This document shows, piece after piece, positions 46,395 to 55,243 of a stretch of DNA of 64,000 bases. Source of the stretch: Planctomycetota bacterium (GTDB lineage Bacteria > Planctomycetota > UBA1135 > UBA2386). Position 1 is the first letter of the stretch. Each line of letters opens with the position of its first letter. The notes beneath the pieces are model-generated. The model had not been told where the DNA came from. It was given only the letters and a program-made list of their open reading frames with translations, and did not search any database. Both the position numbers and the translations under genes were made by a program. The stretch spans positions 1 through 64,000 of the forward strand of contig JANQJF010000068.1 in NCBI GenBank assembly GCA_028281765.1, given 5' to 3'.

Positions 46395-47095
46395 ATGTCG
46401 ATGCGACTCTTCGCCGCTCTCGCCCTCGTCTGCGCTTCCACTGTCGTGGCTCAGCCGGATTGGTCCATCGCAACGAACACCGGGTCCGGTGCGCGATTCG
46501 GACACGCGATGGCATACGACGGATTCCGGGATCGGGTCGTGCTGTTCGGAGGCATCACCGCGGCGGGTCAGCAGCAGAACGACACCTGGGAGTTCGACGG
46601 GGCCTCGTGGACCCAGGTGTTTCCCGCGACGTCGCCGCCCGGTCGTGACGGGCACACGATGACGTTCAACATCGCGACGGGGCAGGTCTTCTTGTTCGGT
46701 GGGGACGGTGGCCCCGCGAACCTGAACGACACATGGGTCTACGACGGCGTCGACTGGATGCAGATCAATACGCCGACCGTGCCGCAGGCTCGGAAGTCGC
46801 ACATGATCAGCTTCGACTTCTTCCGCTTCCGCGCCGCCTCGTGATACAGGGGGGAGGTGGTCTCGGCAATCCCGAGACCTGGGTTTACGAGAATCCGAAC
46901 CCCGCGAGCCTAGATCTGTTCGGGTCCGGTTGCCCAGGCTCGAACGGCACGCCCTCGATCGACCTCAACCTCGGCAACGATCCGATCGTGATCGGCGTGG
47001 ACTTCTACTACCAGGCGTTCTGCGTCGAGCCCACGGCGAACCCGTTCGGCGCGATCACGTCGAACGCCGCGCACGGCACGATCGGCGCGAAGTAG
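46395..47095 (+). pseudogene. Frameshifted and internally deleted kelch-repeat secreted protein
   Basis: An intact signal peptide (VVA|QPDWS) and kelch repeats (RFGHAMAYDGFRDRVVLFGG, DTWEFDGASWTQV, TFNIATGQVFLFGGDGG, DTWVYDGVDWMQI) run in one frame to a TGA at 46844. The last kelch strand and C-terminal module continue in the -1 frame as VIQGGGGLGNPETWVYENP, then LFGSGCPGSNGTPSIDLNLGND, to TAA/TAG near 47095. The module is also too short: its opening (SGCPGS...IDL) joins directly to what looks like its closing part (DFYYQAFCVEPTANPFGAITSNA), so some 70 residues appear missing. Both defects together indicate a decayed gene. A read error could explain only the frameshift. Confidence 0.8.
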
Positions 47096-47141
47096 CGACG
47101 CGCGCGCGATTTCGTGGAATGCCGGGGGCGCTCCAGTTGTT

Positions 47142-47161
47142 CTGCCGTCGTGCGACGGCAG
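47142..47161 (+). terminator. Hairpin upstream of the Cys-rich protein gene
   Basis: CTGCCGTCG-TG-CGACGGCAG, effectively a 7-bp stem with a 6-base loop, lies between the broken kelch gene and the gene at 47204. It may terminate the former or sit in the leader of the latter. Confidence 0.4.
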
Positions 47162-47203
47162 AGTGCGCCGTCGATTTCGCCCATTCGAATCCGGAGTGTT
47201 CCC

Positions 47204-48025
47204 ATGTTCTCGCGCGTCTCGTCTCTCGTCCTCGCTCTCTTCGTCGCCGTGACGGCTTCGGCGCAGTGTCCGAACTGCAAGCGGGCCCAGGCCGCCAAGC
47301 CGCAAGTGGTGAAGGCGAAGCCCGTTGCGAAGGCCCTCGCGAAGGCCGAATCGCAGGGTGTCGTCGCCAAGGCTGTCGAGGCGAAGAAGACCGCTCGCGC
47401 GACTAGCAAGCCTCGGAAGGCCCTGCCGCTGCTGTTCAACGAGGTGTGTCCCCTGACCGGCTTCGCGACCAGCGCGAAGACGCCGACCGTCGAGCATGCA
47501 GGATACCGCATCAGCCTGTGCTGCAACTCGTGCGTGCCGCTGTTCGGGAACCTCTCGAAGAAGCAGAAGGATGGCTTCGTCGCGAATTACACGGGCGCCA
47601 ACCGACGCACCGCGTTTGCAGCGGTCGCGAAGGGCGCTGCAAAAGCCGGGTGCGCGGACTGCGACGCGAAGTCGAAGGAGTGCACGGACTGCGCCGGCAA
47701 GGCCGCGCCGGCCGCTGCGAAGAACGTCACCGCGAAACCCGAGGGGACCAAAGCGGGCTGCTGTGGCGGTGCGGCCAAGGCCGTGGCGGCAAAGCCCGAC
47801 TGCTGCTCGGATCAGGCGGTGTCCGCGAAGTCGGGTGCGACGAAGGCCGCTGCGAAGACGTGCGACTCGGGCTGCGGCGGTGGCGCGAAGGCTGCTGCGA
47901 CCAAGTCCGCTTGCTGCGCAGACAAGAAGCCGTCCGCGACGAAGGCCCCGGCGAAGAAGTGCTGTGGCGACAAGGCCGCGGCCAAGTCCGCGAAGAAGGC
48001 TGCCAAGCAGCCGAAGATCCACTGA
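47204..48025 (+). CDS. Secreted Cys/Lys/Ala-rich protein with YHS-like segment
   Basis: 273 residues. The signal peptide ends TASA|Q, so the mature protein begins QCPNCK. Residues about 70-125 hold a segment like a YHS metal-binding domain: CPLTG, then AGYRISLCCNSCVPLFGNLSKKQKDGFVANY. The rest is low-complexity Ala/Lys/Thr linkers separating Cys pairs: CADC, CTDC, CCGG, CCSD, CGGG, CCAD, CCGD. I count about 20 Cys in all. This composition suggests exported metal binding (Zn, Cu or similar) or a disulfide-linked surface matrix; neither is proven. Convergent with the FAD gene, 4 bases apart. Confidence 0.78.
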   Translation: MFSRVSSLVLALFVAVTASAQCPNCKRAQAAKPQVVKAKPVAKALAKAESQGVVAKAVEAKKTARATSKPRKALPLLFNEVCPLTGFATSAKTPTVEHAGYRISLCCNSCVPLFGNLSKKQKDGFVANYTGANRRTAFAAVAKGAAKAGCADCDAKSKECTDCAGKAAPAAAKNVTAKPEGTKAGCCGGAAKAVAAKPDCCSDQAVSAKSGATKAAAKTCDSGCGGGAKAAATKSACCADKKPSATKAPAKKCCGDKAAAKSAKKAAKQPKIH

Positions 48026-48029
48026 CCGC

Positions 48030-49577
48030 TTAGGGGGCCATCAGCGCGAGAGCGCCGAGGGTCCCCGGAGTTCCCGTGACGCCACCTCCGGGGTGGCTGC
48101 CGCTGCCGCACAGCCACAGCCCGTCGATCGGCGTCGCATAGTGCGCGCAGGACGGCGTCGGCCGCATGAACAGCATCTGGTCGAGCGCGTGCTCGCCGTG
48201 GTGCAGGTGCCCGTTCGTGACGTGGTACTCCCGCGCGAGGTCGTCCGGGGTGAGCACCTCGCAGCCGACGATGCGGGACTTCAGGGTCGGGACGTGGGCC
48301 GCGAGGCGATCGACGATCCGGTCGCCGAGTTCGTTCCGGGCTGCGTCGGTCCAGCCGCCATCGACGTCGAACGGCGCGAAGCTCGCGTGGATCGTGACGA
48401 CGTGGTGCTTGTTCGGCGCGAGGCCGGGATTCGCAATCGTGGGCACGCGCACGTCGAGCGCGGGTGTGTCGGACACCCGGCGATACTTCGCGCAGTCGAA
48501 GGCGCGCTCGAGATCGTCGAGCGTGCCGCCGCCGACCCGCGCGGCCTCGATCCGTTGGTCTTCCCGCCCAGCGAACTGCACGGAATCGCTGAGCGCGAGC
48601 CAGACGACCGCGGTCGTGCCGCGCGCGCGGACGTTGCCGATCCGCTCTTCGAGGTCGACCGGGAGCCACCCGGGGGCCAGGAGATCGAGCAGCGCGCGCT
48701 TCGGGTCGCAGGCCGCCGCGACTTGGCGGGCGTCGATCGCGTCTCCGTCCGCGAGCACGACACCGCCGGCTCGTCCGTCGCGGACGCGGATGTTCGCGAC
48801 CGGTGCGTTGCAGCGGATCTCGACGCCGCGCGCTTCGCAGGCGGCGACGAGCGCGTCGATCAGCGCGGGCGCGCCGCCGACGATCTCGTTCTGCGCGCGG
48901 CACTGGTGGAACAGCAGCTGCACCGCGCTCCCTGCGGACCACGGCCCGGTGAACGTGTTCTGCACGGCCGGCGCTGCGAGCGCTTCGCAGAGCAGCTCGG
49001 ATTCGAAATTCTCCTGCAGCCAGTCCGCGACGCACATCGGCGCGATCCGCATGACCTCGGTCATGTCCTTCGTGCCGAGCATGCGCAGAGCGAGCCCGCG
49101 GCGACCGAGCTCCCAGAGGCTCGCGAGCGAACTCACGTTCATCGGCGGCGGCGCGTTCTCGAGAACCGAGCGGACGAACGGTCCGACGCGGTCGAGGAAG
49201 GCGCGCCAGTCGCGATACGCCTCCGCGTCCTTCTCGGACAGCCCGACGATCTCGCCGTGCGCGCGATTCGCGTCGCGCCAGACGCGGACACCCTTGCCGG
49301 ATTCGCTCGGGGCGTAGACCGGGAACTCCTCTTTCCGGAGACGCAGGCCATGGGGCGCCAGGCGGTCCGCGAGCGCGGGCTGCAGACCCGAGGTGTCCTG
49401 ATGTACGCCCGGCGCGGTGTAGCCCGGATGGAACTCGCGCGCGGAGCACAGTCCGCCCGGCTGATCGCGCGCTTCGAGAACGACGACCTTGCGGCGGTCG
49501 GTTGCCAGCGTCAGCGCGGCCGCGAGTCCGTTGTGACCCGCGCCGATGACCGCGACGTCGTAGGACCGATCGCTCAT
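48030..49577 (-). CDS. FAD-dependent oxidoreductase (phytoene desaturase/CrtI-like, COG1233), second copy
   Basis: 515 residues from ATG 49577. It opens VAVIGAGHNGLAAALTLATDRRKVVVLEARDQPGGLCSA. The C-terminus holds LWLCGSGSHPGGGVTGTPG, the FAD-binding end seen across CrtI-like proteins. The middle has GGAPALIDALVAACEARGVEIRCNAPVANI. Start and upstream stop overlap as ATGA, so it is coupled to the gene at 49574. It is clearly paralogous to that gene. No carotenoid synthesis gene (crtB, crtY) is nearby, so a carotenoid role is not supported; a role with the GcvT-like protein upstream is more likely. Confidence 0.9.
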   Translation of the reverse strand: MSDRSYDVAVIGAGHNGLAAALTLATDRRKVVVLEARDQPGGLCSAREFHPGYTAPGVHQDTSGLQPALADRLAPHGLRLRKEEFPVYAPSESGKGVRVWRDANRAHGEIVGLSEKDAEAYRDWRAFLDRVGPFVRSVLENAPPPMNVSSLASLWELGRRGLALRMLGTKDMTEVMRIAPMCVADWLQENFESELLCEALAAPAVQNTFTGPWSAGSAVQLLFHQCRAQNEIVGGAPALIDALVAACEARGVEIRCNAPVANIRVRDGRAGGVVLADGDAIDARQVAAACDPKRALLDLLAPGWLPVDLEERIGNVRARGTTAVVWLALSDSVQFAGREDQRIEAARVGGGTLDDLERAFDCAKYRRVSDTPALDVRVPTIANPGLAPNKHHVVTIHASFAPFDVDGGWTDAARNELGDRIVDRLAAHVPTLKSRIVGCEVLTPDDLAREYHVTNGHLHHGEHALDQMLFMRPTPSCAHYATPIDGLWLCGSGSHPGGGVTGTPGTLGALALMAP

Positions 49578-51169
49578 CGACGTTCCTCCCCGAGCACGGC
49601 GAACGCGCACATCGCGCCGGGTGAGCCCATGATGCCGCCGCCGGGATGCGTACCCGACGCGCACATCCAGAGGTTCCGGATCGGCGTGCGGTAGCGTGCC
49701 CAGCCCGGAGCGGGACGCAAGAAGGCGAGCTGCTCGAGACTGAGCTCACCGTGGAAGATGTTGCCCTCGGTCAGCCCGTAGGTCTGTTCGAGGTCCCACG
49801 GGGTCAGCACGTGCCGATGCAGGATGATGTCCTTGATGTTCGGCGCGTACTCCGCGAGGTGGTCGATGACCGCGTCGCCGAACGCCTCGCGCAGGTTCTC
49901 CCAGTCCTGTGGGCCGTTCTTGAGCTTGTAAGGGGCGTACTGCACGAACATCGACATCGTGTGCTTGCCCGGCGGCGCGACCGACGGGTCGTTGAGCGAC
50001 GGGATCACGATGTCCATGAACGGCTTCTTCGAGAACTCGCCGTACTTCGCGTCGTCGTATGCCCGTTCGAGCGTGTCGATGTCCGGCGCGATCGTGATGT
50101 CGCCGTAGAGGTGGCGGCCGACGCCCGGCTTGCAGGTGAACTCCGGCAGCGCGTCGAGCGCGAGGTTCACCTTGCCGGAGCTGCCGCGCATCTTGAAACG
50201 CTTGATCTGCGTCGTGAACTCACTGTCGAGGTTCTGTTCGCCTACGAAGCCGAAGAACGTGCGGTGCGGGTCGCAGCCGGAGATCACGGTGTCCGCGTGC
50301 AGCTGATCACCATTCTCGAGGACGACGCCGGTCGCGCGGTCGCCGTCGAGAATCACGTGCTCGACCGCGGCCTCCGTGCGGATCTCCGCGCCGAAGCTGC
50401 GCGCCGAGCTCGCGATGGCCTCCGCGACCGCGCCGGTGCCGCCGCGCGGCAGGCCCCACGCGCGGAATGCGCCATCGATCTCGCCCATGTAGTGGTGGAG
50501 GAGCACGTAGGCCGTGCCCGGCGAGCGGATGCCGAGGAACGTTCCGATGATGCCGCTGACCGACATCGGCGCGATCAGGTGCTCCGACTCGAACCACTCG
50601 GAGAGGAAGTCGACCGCGCTCATCGTCAGCATCTTGACGTGCGCGGCGGTCCAGTCGTCGCCCTTCTGCGTGATCGTCTTGCCGAGGCCGAGCAGCTTGA
50701 ACAGCTCGCGCGGGTCGAACGACGACGGGTCCGGCGGCGGCTGGTCGATGATCGGCTTGACCTGCCGACCGAGCTCGCTCATCGCCTGGCCGAACATCGG
50801 GTAGATCTCGGCGTCGCGCTGCGAGAACTGCGCGATCGCGCGGCGCGTGCGTTCGGGGTCGGCGTCGCGCAGCAGGTAGCGTCCGTCCGGGAACGGCGTG
50901 AACGTCTCTTCGAGCGGGATGACCTCATACCCGTGCTTCGGCAGGTTCAGGTCGCGCACGATCCACGGGCGCAGCAGGGACACGACGTAGGAGCACGCCG
51001 AGAAGTGGAATCCGGGGTGGATCTCTTCCGTGATCGTCGCGCCGCCGACGAGGTGTCGGCGCTCGAGCACGACGACCTTCTTGCCGGCCTTCGCGAGATA
51101 GGCCGCACAAGTCAGCGCGTTGTGGCCGCCACCGATCAAGATCGCGTCGTAGCGATTCGCCTTCGCCAT
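49574..51169 (-). CDS. FAD-dependent oxidoreductase (phytoene desaturase/CrtI-like, COG1233), first copy
   Basis: 531 residues from ATG 51169, whose A is shared with the stop of the GcvT-like gene (TGATG). FAD motif AILIGGGHNALTCAAYLAKAGKKVVVLERRHLVGGATITEEIHPGF. The middle has GLPRGGTGAVAEAIASSARSFGAEIRTEAAV and TVISGCDPHRTFF. The C-terminus is LWMCASGTHPGGGIMGSPG. These features fit the COG1233 family, whose members act on many hydrophobic or amine substrates. It sits in the middle of a tightly coupled three-gene operon with the GcvT-like protein and the second copy. Confidence 0.9.
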   Translation of the reverse strand: MAKANRYDAILIGGGHNALTCAAYLAKAGKKVVVLERRHLVGGATITEEIHPGFHFSACSYVVSLLRPWIVRDLNLPKHGYEVIPLEETFTPFPDGRYLLRDADPERTRRAIAQFSQRDAEIYPMFGQAMSELGRQVKPIIDQPPPDPSSFDPRELFKLLGLGKTITQKGDDWTAAHVKMLTMSAVDFLSEWFESEHLIAPMSVSGIIGTFLGIRSPGTAYVLLHHYMGEIDGAFRAWGLPRGGTGAVAEAIASSARSFGAEIRTEAAVEHVILDGDRATGVVLENGDQLHADTVISGCDPHRTFFGFVGEQNLDSEFTTQIKRFKMRGSSGKVNLALDALPEFTCKPGVGRHLYGDITIAPDIDTLERAYDDAKYGEFSKKPFMDIVIPSLNDPSVAPPGKHTMSMFVQYAPYKLKNGPQDWENLREAFGDAVIDHLAEYAPNIKDIILHRHVLTPWDLEQTYGLTEGNIFHGELSLEQLAFLRPAPGWARYRTPIRNLWMCASGTHPGGGIMGSPGAMCAFAVLGEERR

Positions 51170-52359
51170 CAGGGCTTCCGCTTCCTGGTCGGGTTGAAGA
51201 ACGGCATCGGCACGATCATCGCCTTCGTCGTGCGCCGTTCGAATTCGACGGTGTGTTCGATCTGAAGCTCGTTGCCGAGCGCGGCGTCTTCGAGTCGCAC
51301 GGTCGCGAGCGAGAGCTGCTTCTTGAGAAGAGGAGACCAGGTGTGGCTCGTCGCCTGTCCGACCTGGCGTCGGCCGCGATAGACGGGCAGCGCGGATCGG
51401 CACGCCTCGGCCGGCAGATACGTCGGCAGGCCGTAGCTGTCGTAAAGCGCTTCGAGCGTCGCCCAGTCGACCTCAAGGCCGACGAGCTGCCACGCGCTGC
51501 CGTACTTCTTCTCCCGACGCAGTGCGTCCTGGCCGATGAACGGGTCGCGCTCGAGATCGATCGTCCAGCCGAGACCGATCTCGTTGGGGGTCGACTTGCG
51601 CGACTCGAGCACGACGCGTGGGGCCGAGAAGTAATCGACCCCGGCGAGCACGAAGCCCGCTTCGATCCGCGTCATGTCGAGCGCGTCGAGGCCGCAGGGA
51701 CGTAAGCCGAAGGCCGTGCCCGCGGCGACGAGCGCGTCCCACATCCGCAGTGCGTTCTCGCTCTGCGTCCAGATCTCGTATCCCAGGTCGCCGGTGTAGC
51801 CCGTGCGGGTGATCCACACGTCGACGCCGTCGAGCTTCGCAGTGGTCACGCGGAAGAAGCGCAGGCCGTCGAGGTCCGCATCGCTGCAGGCGGCGAGCAC
51901 GGCGCGGGCGTTCGGGCCTTGCAGCGCGAGGGCCGCGAGGCTCGCCGAGGCATCCTCGATCCGGACCTGCATGCCGCGGCCCAGCCGCTGCAGCCAGTGC
52001 AGGGTCGGTTCCGCTGCGGTCACGCGATACCAGTCCTCGTCGAGCCGAGTCACGGTGCCGTCGTCGATCACCTTGCCGTGATCGTCACACCAGCAGCAGT
52101 AGGTGACCCGCCCGATGCGCAGTTTCGCGATGTCGCGCACCATCATCCGCGCGAGGAGCCGCGCCGCGTCCGGGCCGCGGACTTCGTACTTGTAGAGCGG
52201 CGAGACGTCGATCAGTCCGGCGCTCTGCCGGAACGCGTAGTACTCCGGCTCGTGCGAGTGCGCGTAGCGGCACACGGCCGCGTGACCGGCCCAATCCTTC
52301 CACTGGTAGCTCGTGCACAGGGCGGCGGTGCGCTCGTGGAAGGGGGTGTGGAGGGGCAT
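51169..52359 (-). CDS. Aminomethyltransferase (GcvT/DmdA-like) family protein
   Basis: 396 residues. The folate-binding fold of GcvT is visible: an N-terminal block YYAFRQSAGLIDVSPLYKYEVRGPDAARLLARMMVRDIAKLRIGRVTYCCWCDDHGKVIDDGTVTRL, where the GKVIDD acidic residues correspond to the catalytic Asp region of GcvT, then ITRTGYTGDLGYEIW and LGWTIDLERDPFIGQDAL. The C-terminal barrel carries RRQVGQATSHTWSPLLKKQLSLATV. The family moves one-carbon units to tetrahydrofolate from glycine, dimethylglycine, DMSP or aromatic ethers. No gcvH or gcvP lies here, so it is probably not the glycine cleavage enzyme. First gene of the operon running down to 48030. Confidence 0.88.
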   Translation of the reverse strand: MPLHTPFHERTAALCTSYQWKDWAGHAAVCRYAHSHEPEYYAFRQSAGLIDVSPLYKYEVRGPDAARLLARMMVRDIAKLRIGRVTYCCWCDDHGKVIDDGTVTRLDEDWYRVTAAEPTLHWLQRLGRGMQVRIEDASASLAALALQGPNARAVLAACSDADLDGLRFFRVTTAKLDGVDVWITRTGYTGDLGYEIWTQSENALRMWDALVAAGTAFGLRPCGLDALDMTRIEAGFVLAGVDYFSAPRVVLESRKSTPNEIGLGWTIDLERDPFIGQDALRREKKYGSAWQLVGLEVDWATLEALYDSYGLPTYLPAEACRSALPVYRGRRQVGQATSHTWSPLLKKQLSLATVRLEDAALGNELQIEHTVEFERRTTKAMIVPMPFFNPTRKRKP

Positions 52360-52458
52360 CTGCGGTGTTCGTACTCGTGGTACGTGGCGTGCGCAAGGTC
52401 GTGATCTGTCGAATCGATCCGCACGCGCTACGATCTCGGAGCGGTGCTGGAGCCCACA

Positions 52459-54174
52459 ATGAATCGCCTCATGACAGCGTCATCCCTATCGCGCTGCTGC
52501 CTGGTCGCTCTCCTGATCGGCGCAGGGTCGACTGCACAGAAGCCACCGATCCGGATCAACTCCGATCCGGCACAAGTCGGCGAAGTGAATCTGCCGGTTC
52601 TGGCGGAGTCGGATGGCGTCACGTACGCGGCTTGGAATGACAATCGGAGTGGATCCTGGGCGATCCGATTCAGTCGGTCGGAAGATCGAGGGGCGACGTG
52701 GTTGACGTCCGACGTTCCCGTCGGGCCGGCTTCGATGTTGGTTGGGCCTCGCATTGTGGCCGTCGGGAGCTTCGTGTTCGTGTGCTGGATCGGAGACGAA
52801 CTCGGTGGGTATCGCGTGTCGTGCAACGTGTCCCACGACCGCGGAGCCACGTGGATGTCTTCGCCGCTGCGCGTCGACGCGGGCAGTGCGATGACCCAGC
52901 CGCCGGACCGGCTCGGCATCGCGTACGCGGCCGGCCGAGTTCACGTGACGTGGGACGACGACGGCGGCGGAACGCTGGACGACGTCGTGGTGCGGTCCTG
53001 GCGAATCGTCGAGAACGACTGGCTCGGTCCGTCGCAGGTGGTCGGGTCCGGCTCGGAGCCGCGGGTGTTCGCGACGGATCAGGCCGTGCACGTGTTCTGG
53101 CTCGATAGTGGACTCGACTATCGGCGCTCGGCGGATGGTGGCGTGACGTTCGAATCGGCGGCCGACCTCGTCCCGCCCGGTCCGATCGCCGAGTTCGATT
53201 GCGTCGCGATCGGAGGATCCGTCCACGTCGCGTGGATTCGGATCTCCGGGAGTGCTGCAGACGTGTATCACCGGCGCTCGCAGGACTCAGGAGCCAGCTG
53301 GTCCGGGCCGATCCAGCGAGTCTCGGATCCCTCGGTTGCGTCGGCGCGGACGTTCCTTCGCATCGCCGCGGCGGAGGCGTGCGTCTACGTCGGGTGGACG
53401 GACAGTCGTGATGCGCCTTTGGGGTCGATCTACGTGCGGCGATCGACCGACTTCGGGAACTCCTGGGGCGACCTCGAGACGCGAATCACGGACGACCCGA
53501 CGACGACGAAGCTGGGGCTGTTGTCCTTGCGGTATTTGACGGCGCTCGTCGCCGAGGCCGACACCGTGCACGTCGCGTGGGACGACTCGCGAGAGTTTGG
53601 ATTCGCGTTCGACACCTTCTACCAGCGCTCCGACGACTACGGGGCTTCATGGTTGGAGAGCGATGTCGCACTCGGGTCCGGCGCTGCGTTTTCGTCGACC
53701 TTCCCGCAGATGGTTCTCGTCGAGGGAGCGGTCGGGGTCGCATGGGGTGGGGCCTCGCCACTCGCCAACGATGTCTCGTTCACGATCGCCTCCGGCGTGC
53801 AGCCGTACGGTGCGGGTGGCGCCGGCGCCAGCGGCGCGGTACCCGAAGTCGACGCGTCGGGGTTCGCGATGGTGGGCGGGGAGCTGGAACTCGAGCTGAC
53901 GCATTCCGTGTCTCTCGCCCCATCGGCGCTGTTGATCGGTTTCGAAGCGTCGTCGCGCATCGCGTTGCCGCTGCTGGGCGGCACGCTCCTGGTGAACCCC
54001 GCGACGTCCGTGGCGATGACGACCGAGGTGGACGGCTCTTGGGTGATGCCACTGGGCGTCCCCGACGCGCAACAGCTGCTGGGTCTCAACGTGAACTGCC
54101 AGGTCTGGGTCCTTGATCGCGGCGCGCTTTCCGCGTTTGCGCATTCGAACGGCATCGAGGTTTGGCTCAACTAG
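52459..54174 (+). CDS. Secreted sialidase-like (Asp-box/BNR repeat) protein with C-terminal module, copy 1
   Basis: 571 residues from ATG 52459; the signal peptide ends GSTA|Q. The propeller (residues about 30-440) has repeating SxDxGxTW Asp-box motifs: SEDRGATW, SHDRGATW, SADGGVTF, SQDSGASW, STDFGNSW, SDDYGASW. Sialidase catalytic Arg triad and Tyr/Glu pairs were not identified, so hydrolase activity is unproven. The C-terminal module has GAVPEVDASGFAMVGG, SALLIGFEAS, LPLLGGTLLVNPAT and ends HSNGIEVWLN. A paralogue is at 55675. The Rieske gene begins 4 bases after its stop. Confidence 0.9.
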   Translation: MNRLMTASSLSRCCLVALLIGAGSTAQKPPIRINSDPAQVGEVNLPVLAESDGVTYAAWNDNRSGSWAIRFSRSEDRGATWLTSDVPVGPASMLVGPRIVAVGSFVFVCWIGDELGGYRVSCNVSHDRGATWMSSPLRVDAGSAMTQPPDRLGIAYAAGRVHVTWDDDGGGTLDDVVVRSWRIVENDWLGPSQVVGSGSEPRVFATDQAVHVFWLDSGLDYRRSADGGVTFESAADLVPPGPIAEFDCVAIGGSVHVAWIRISGSAADVYHRRSQDSGASWSGPIQRVSDPSVASARTFLRIAAAEACVYVGWTDSRDAPLGSIYVRRSTDFGNSWGDLETRITDDPTTTKLGLLSLRYLTALVAEADTVHVAWDDSREFGFAFDTFYQRSDDYGASWLESDVALGSGAAFSSTFPQMVLVEGAVGVAWGGASPLANDVSFTIASGVQPYGAGGAGASGAVPEVDASGFAMVGGELELELTHSVSLAPSALLIGFEASSRIALPLLGGTLLVNPATSVAMTTEVDGSWVMPLGVPDAQQLLGLNVNCQVWVLDRGALSAFAHSNGIEVWLN

Positions 54175-54178
54175 TCGT

Positions 54179-55243
54179 ATGGATTTGCGATCGGACTTCG
54201 ATCCCACGCTCCCGATCGAGGCGGCGCGGACGCCGCCCACGTCGTGGTATCTGCGTCCCGAGTTCCACGAGCGCGAGCTCGCGTCCGTATTCGGTTCACG
54301 GTGGCACTTCGCCGCGCGCGTCGAGCAGCTGACCGCGCCTGGCGCGTTCGTCGCCACCGAGGTCGGCGATCAGCCGATCGTCGTGGTGCGCGGCGAGGAA
54401 GGAGAGCTGCGCGCGTTCCACAACGTGTGTCGGCATCACGCGGCGTGCGTCATGCAGGGTGCGGGCACGGCCGATGCGCTCGTGTGTCCGTACCACGGCT
54501 GGACCTACGGATTGGACGGCGCGCTGCGGACGGCGCCGGCGATGGGGCGTATCGACGGCTTCGATCGAGATGCGATGGGCTTGCCGTCCGCCGCGGTCGC
54601 CGCATGGGGACCGTTCGTGTTCGTCTCTCTCGCGGAGCAGCCCGGCGATCTGCACGCGGAGCTGGCGCCGTTGAATTCGTTGCTCGAGGCGAGCGGCTGG
54701 GGCGACCTGCAATACTACGGCAGCGGCATCTACGAGCTCGAGTGCAACTGGAAGGTCTATGTCGACAACTACCTCGACGGCGGCTACCACATCGCGCACG
54801 CCCACAAGAGCCTCGACGCCGAGCTCGACATGGCCGACTATCGGACGGAGTGCCACGACACGTGGTGCGTTCAGCTGTGCGCCGACAGCGGCAGCGATCG
54901 CCTCGAGGGCGGCGCGATCTACGCGTGGCTCCACCCCAACTTCATGATCAACCGCTACGGCCCGATCATGGACACGAACCTCGTCGTGCCGCGTGGACAC
55001 GACCGCTGTGAGGTACGCTACGACTACTGGTTTCGGGAGGTCGAAGGCGCGGACGCGGAGGTGTTCATCCGGGAGAGCCTCGCGCAGACAGACCGGATCC
55101 AGCAGGAAGACATCGCGCTCTGCGCGAACGTGCAGCGCGGGATGCGGTCCGTGAGCTACGACCGCGGGGTGTACGCGAAGAGCGAGACGGGCATGTATCA
55201 GTTCCACCGCCTGTTGGCGGGGGACCTGCTCACGGCCGAATGA
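54179..55243 (+). CDS. Choline monooxygenase-like Rieske non-haem iron oxygenase, alpha subunit
   Basis: 354 residues. The Rieske [2Fe-2S] ligands are Cys84-x-His86 (CRHHAAC) and Cys103-x2-His106 (CPYHGWTYG). The mononuclear iron site is DNYLDGGYHIAHAH, with His204 and His209. The N-terminal SDFDPTLPIEAARTPPTSWYLRPEFHERELASVF region resembles that of plant choline monooxygenases as I recall them. It would oxygenate choline, a betaine or a related quaternary amine, and needs a separate reductase, not found adjacent. It starts 4 bases after the sialidase-like gene with no clear Shine-Dalgarno. The GcvT/FAD operon 1.8 kb away might share its pathway (inference). Confidence 0.88.
   Translation: MDLRSDFDPTLPIEAARTPPTSWYLRPEFHERELASVFGSRWHFAARVEQLTAPGAFVATEVGDQPIVVVRGEEGELRAFHNVCRHHAACVMQGAGTADALVCPYHGWTYGLDGALRTAPAMGRIDGFDRDAMGLPSAAVAAWGPFVFVSLAEQPGDLHAELAPLNSLLEASGWGDLQYYGSGIYELECNWKVYVDNYLDGGYHIAHAHKSLDAELDMADYRTECHDTWCVQLCADSGSDRLEGGAIYAWLHPNFMINRYGPIMDTNLVVPRGHDRCEVRYDYWFREVEGADAEVFIRESLAQTDRIQQEDIALCANVQRGMRSVSYDRGVYAKSETGMYQFHRLLAGDLLTAE

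Noticed and set aside
48030..51169. Carotenoid synthesis cluster suggested by two CrtI-like proteins
   Set aside because: No crtB, crtE or cyclase gene is nearby, and the operon partner is a GcvT-like enzyme; COG1233 members have many other roles.
51169..52359. Glycine cleavage system T protein
   Set aside because: No gcvH or gcvP is present and the operon context is two FAD oxidoreductases; only family membership is claimed.
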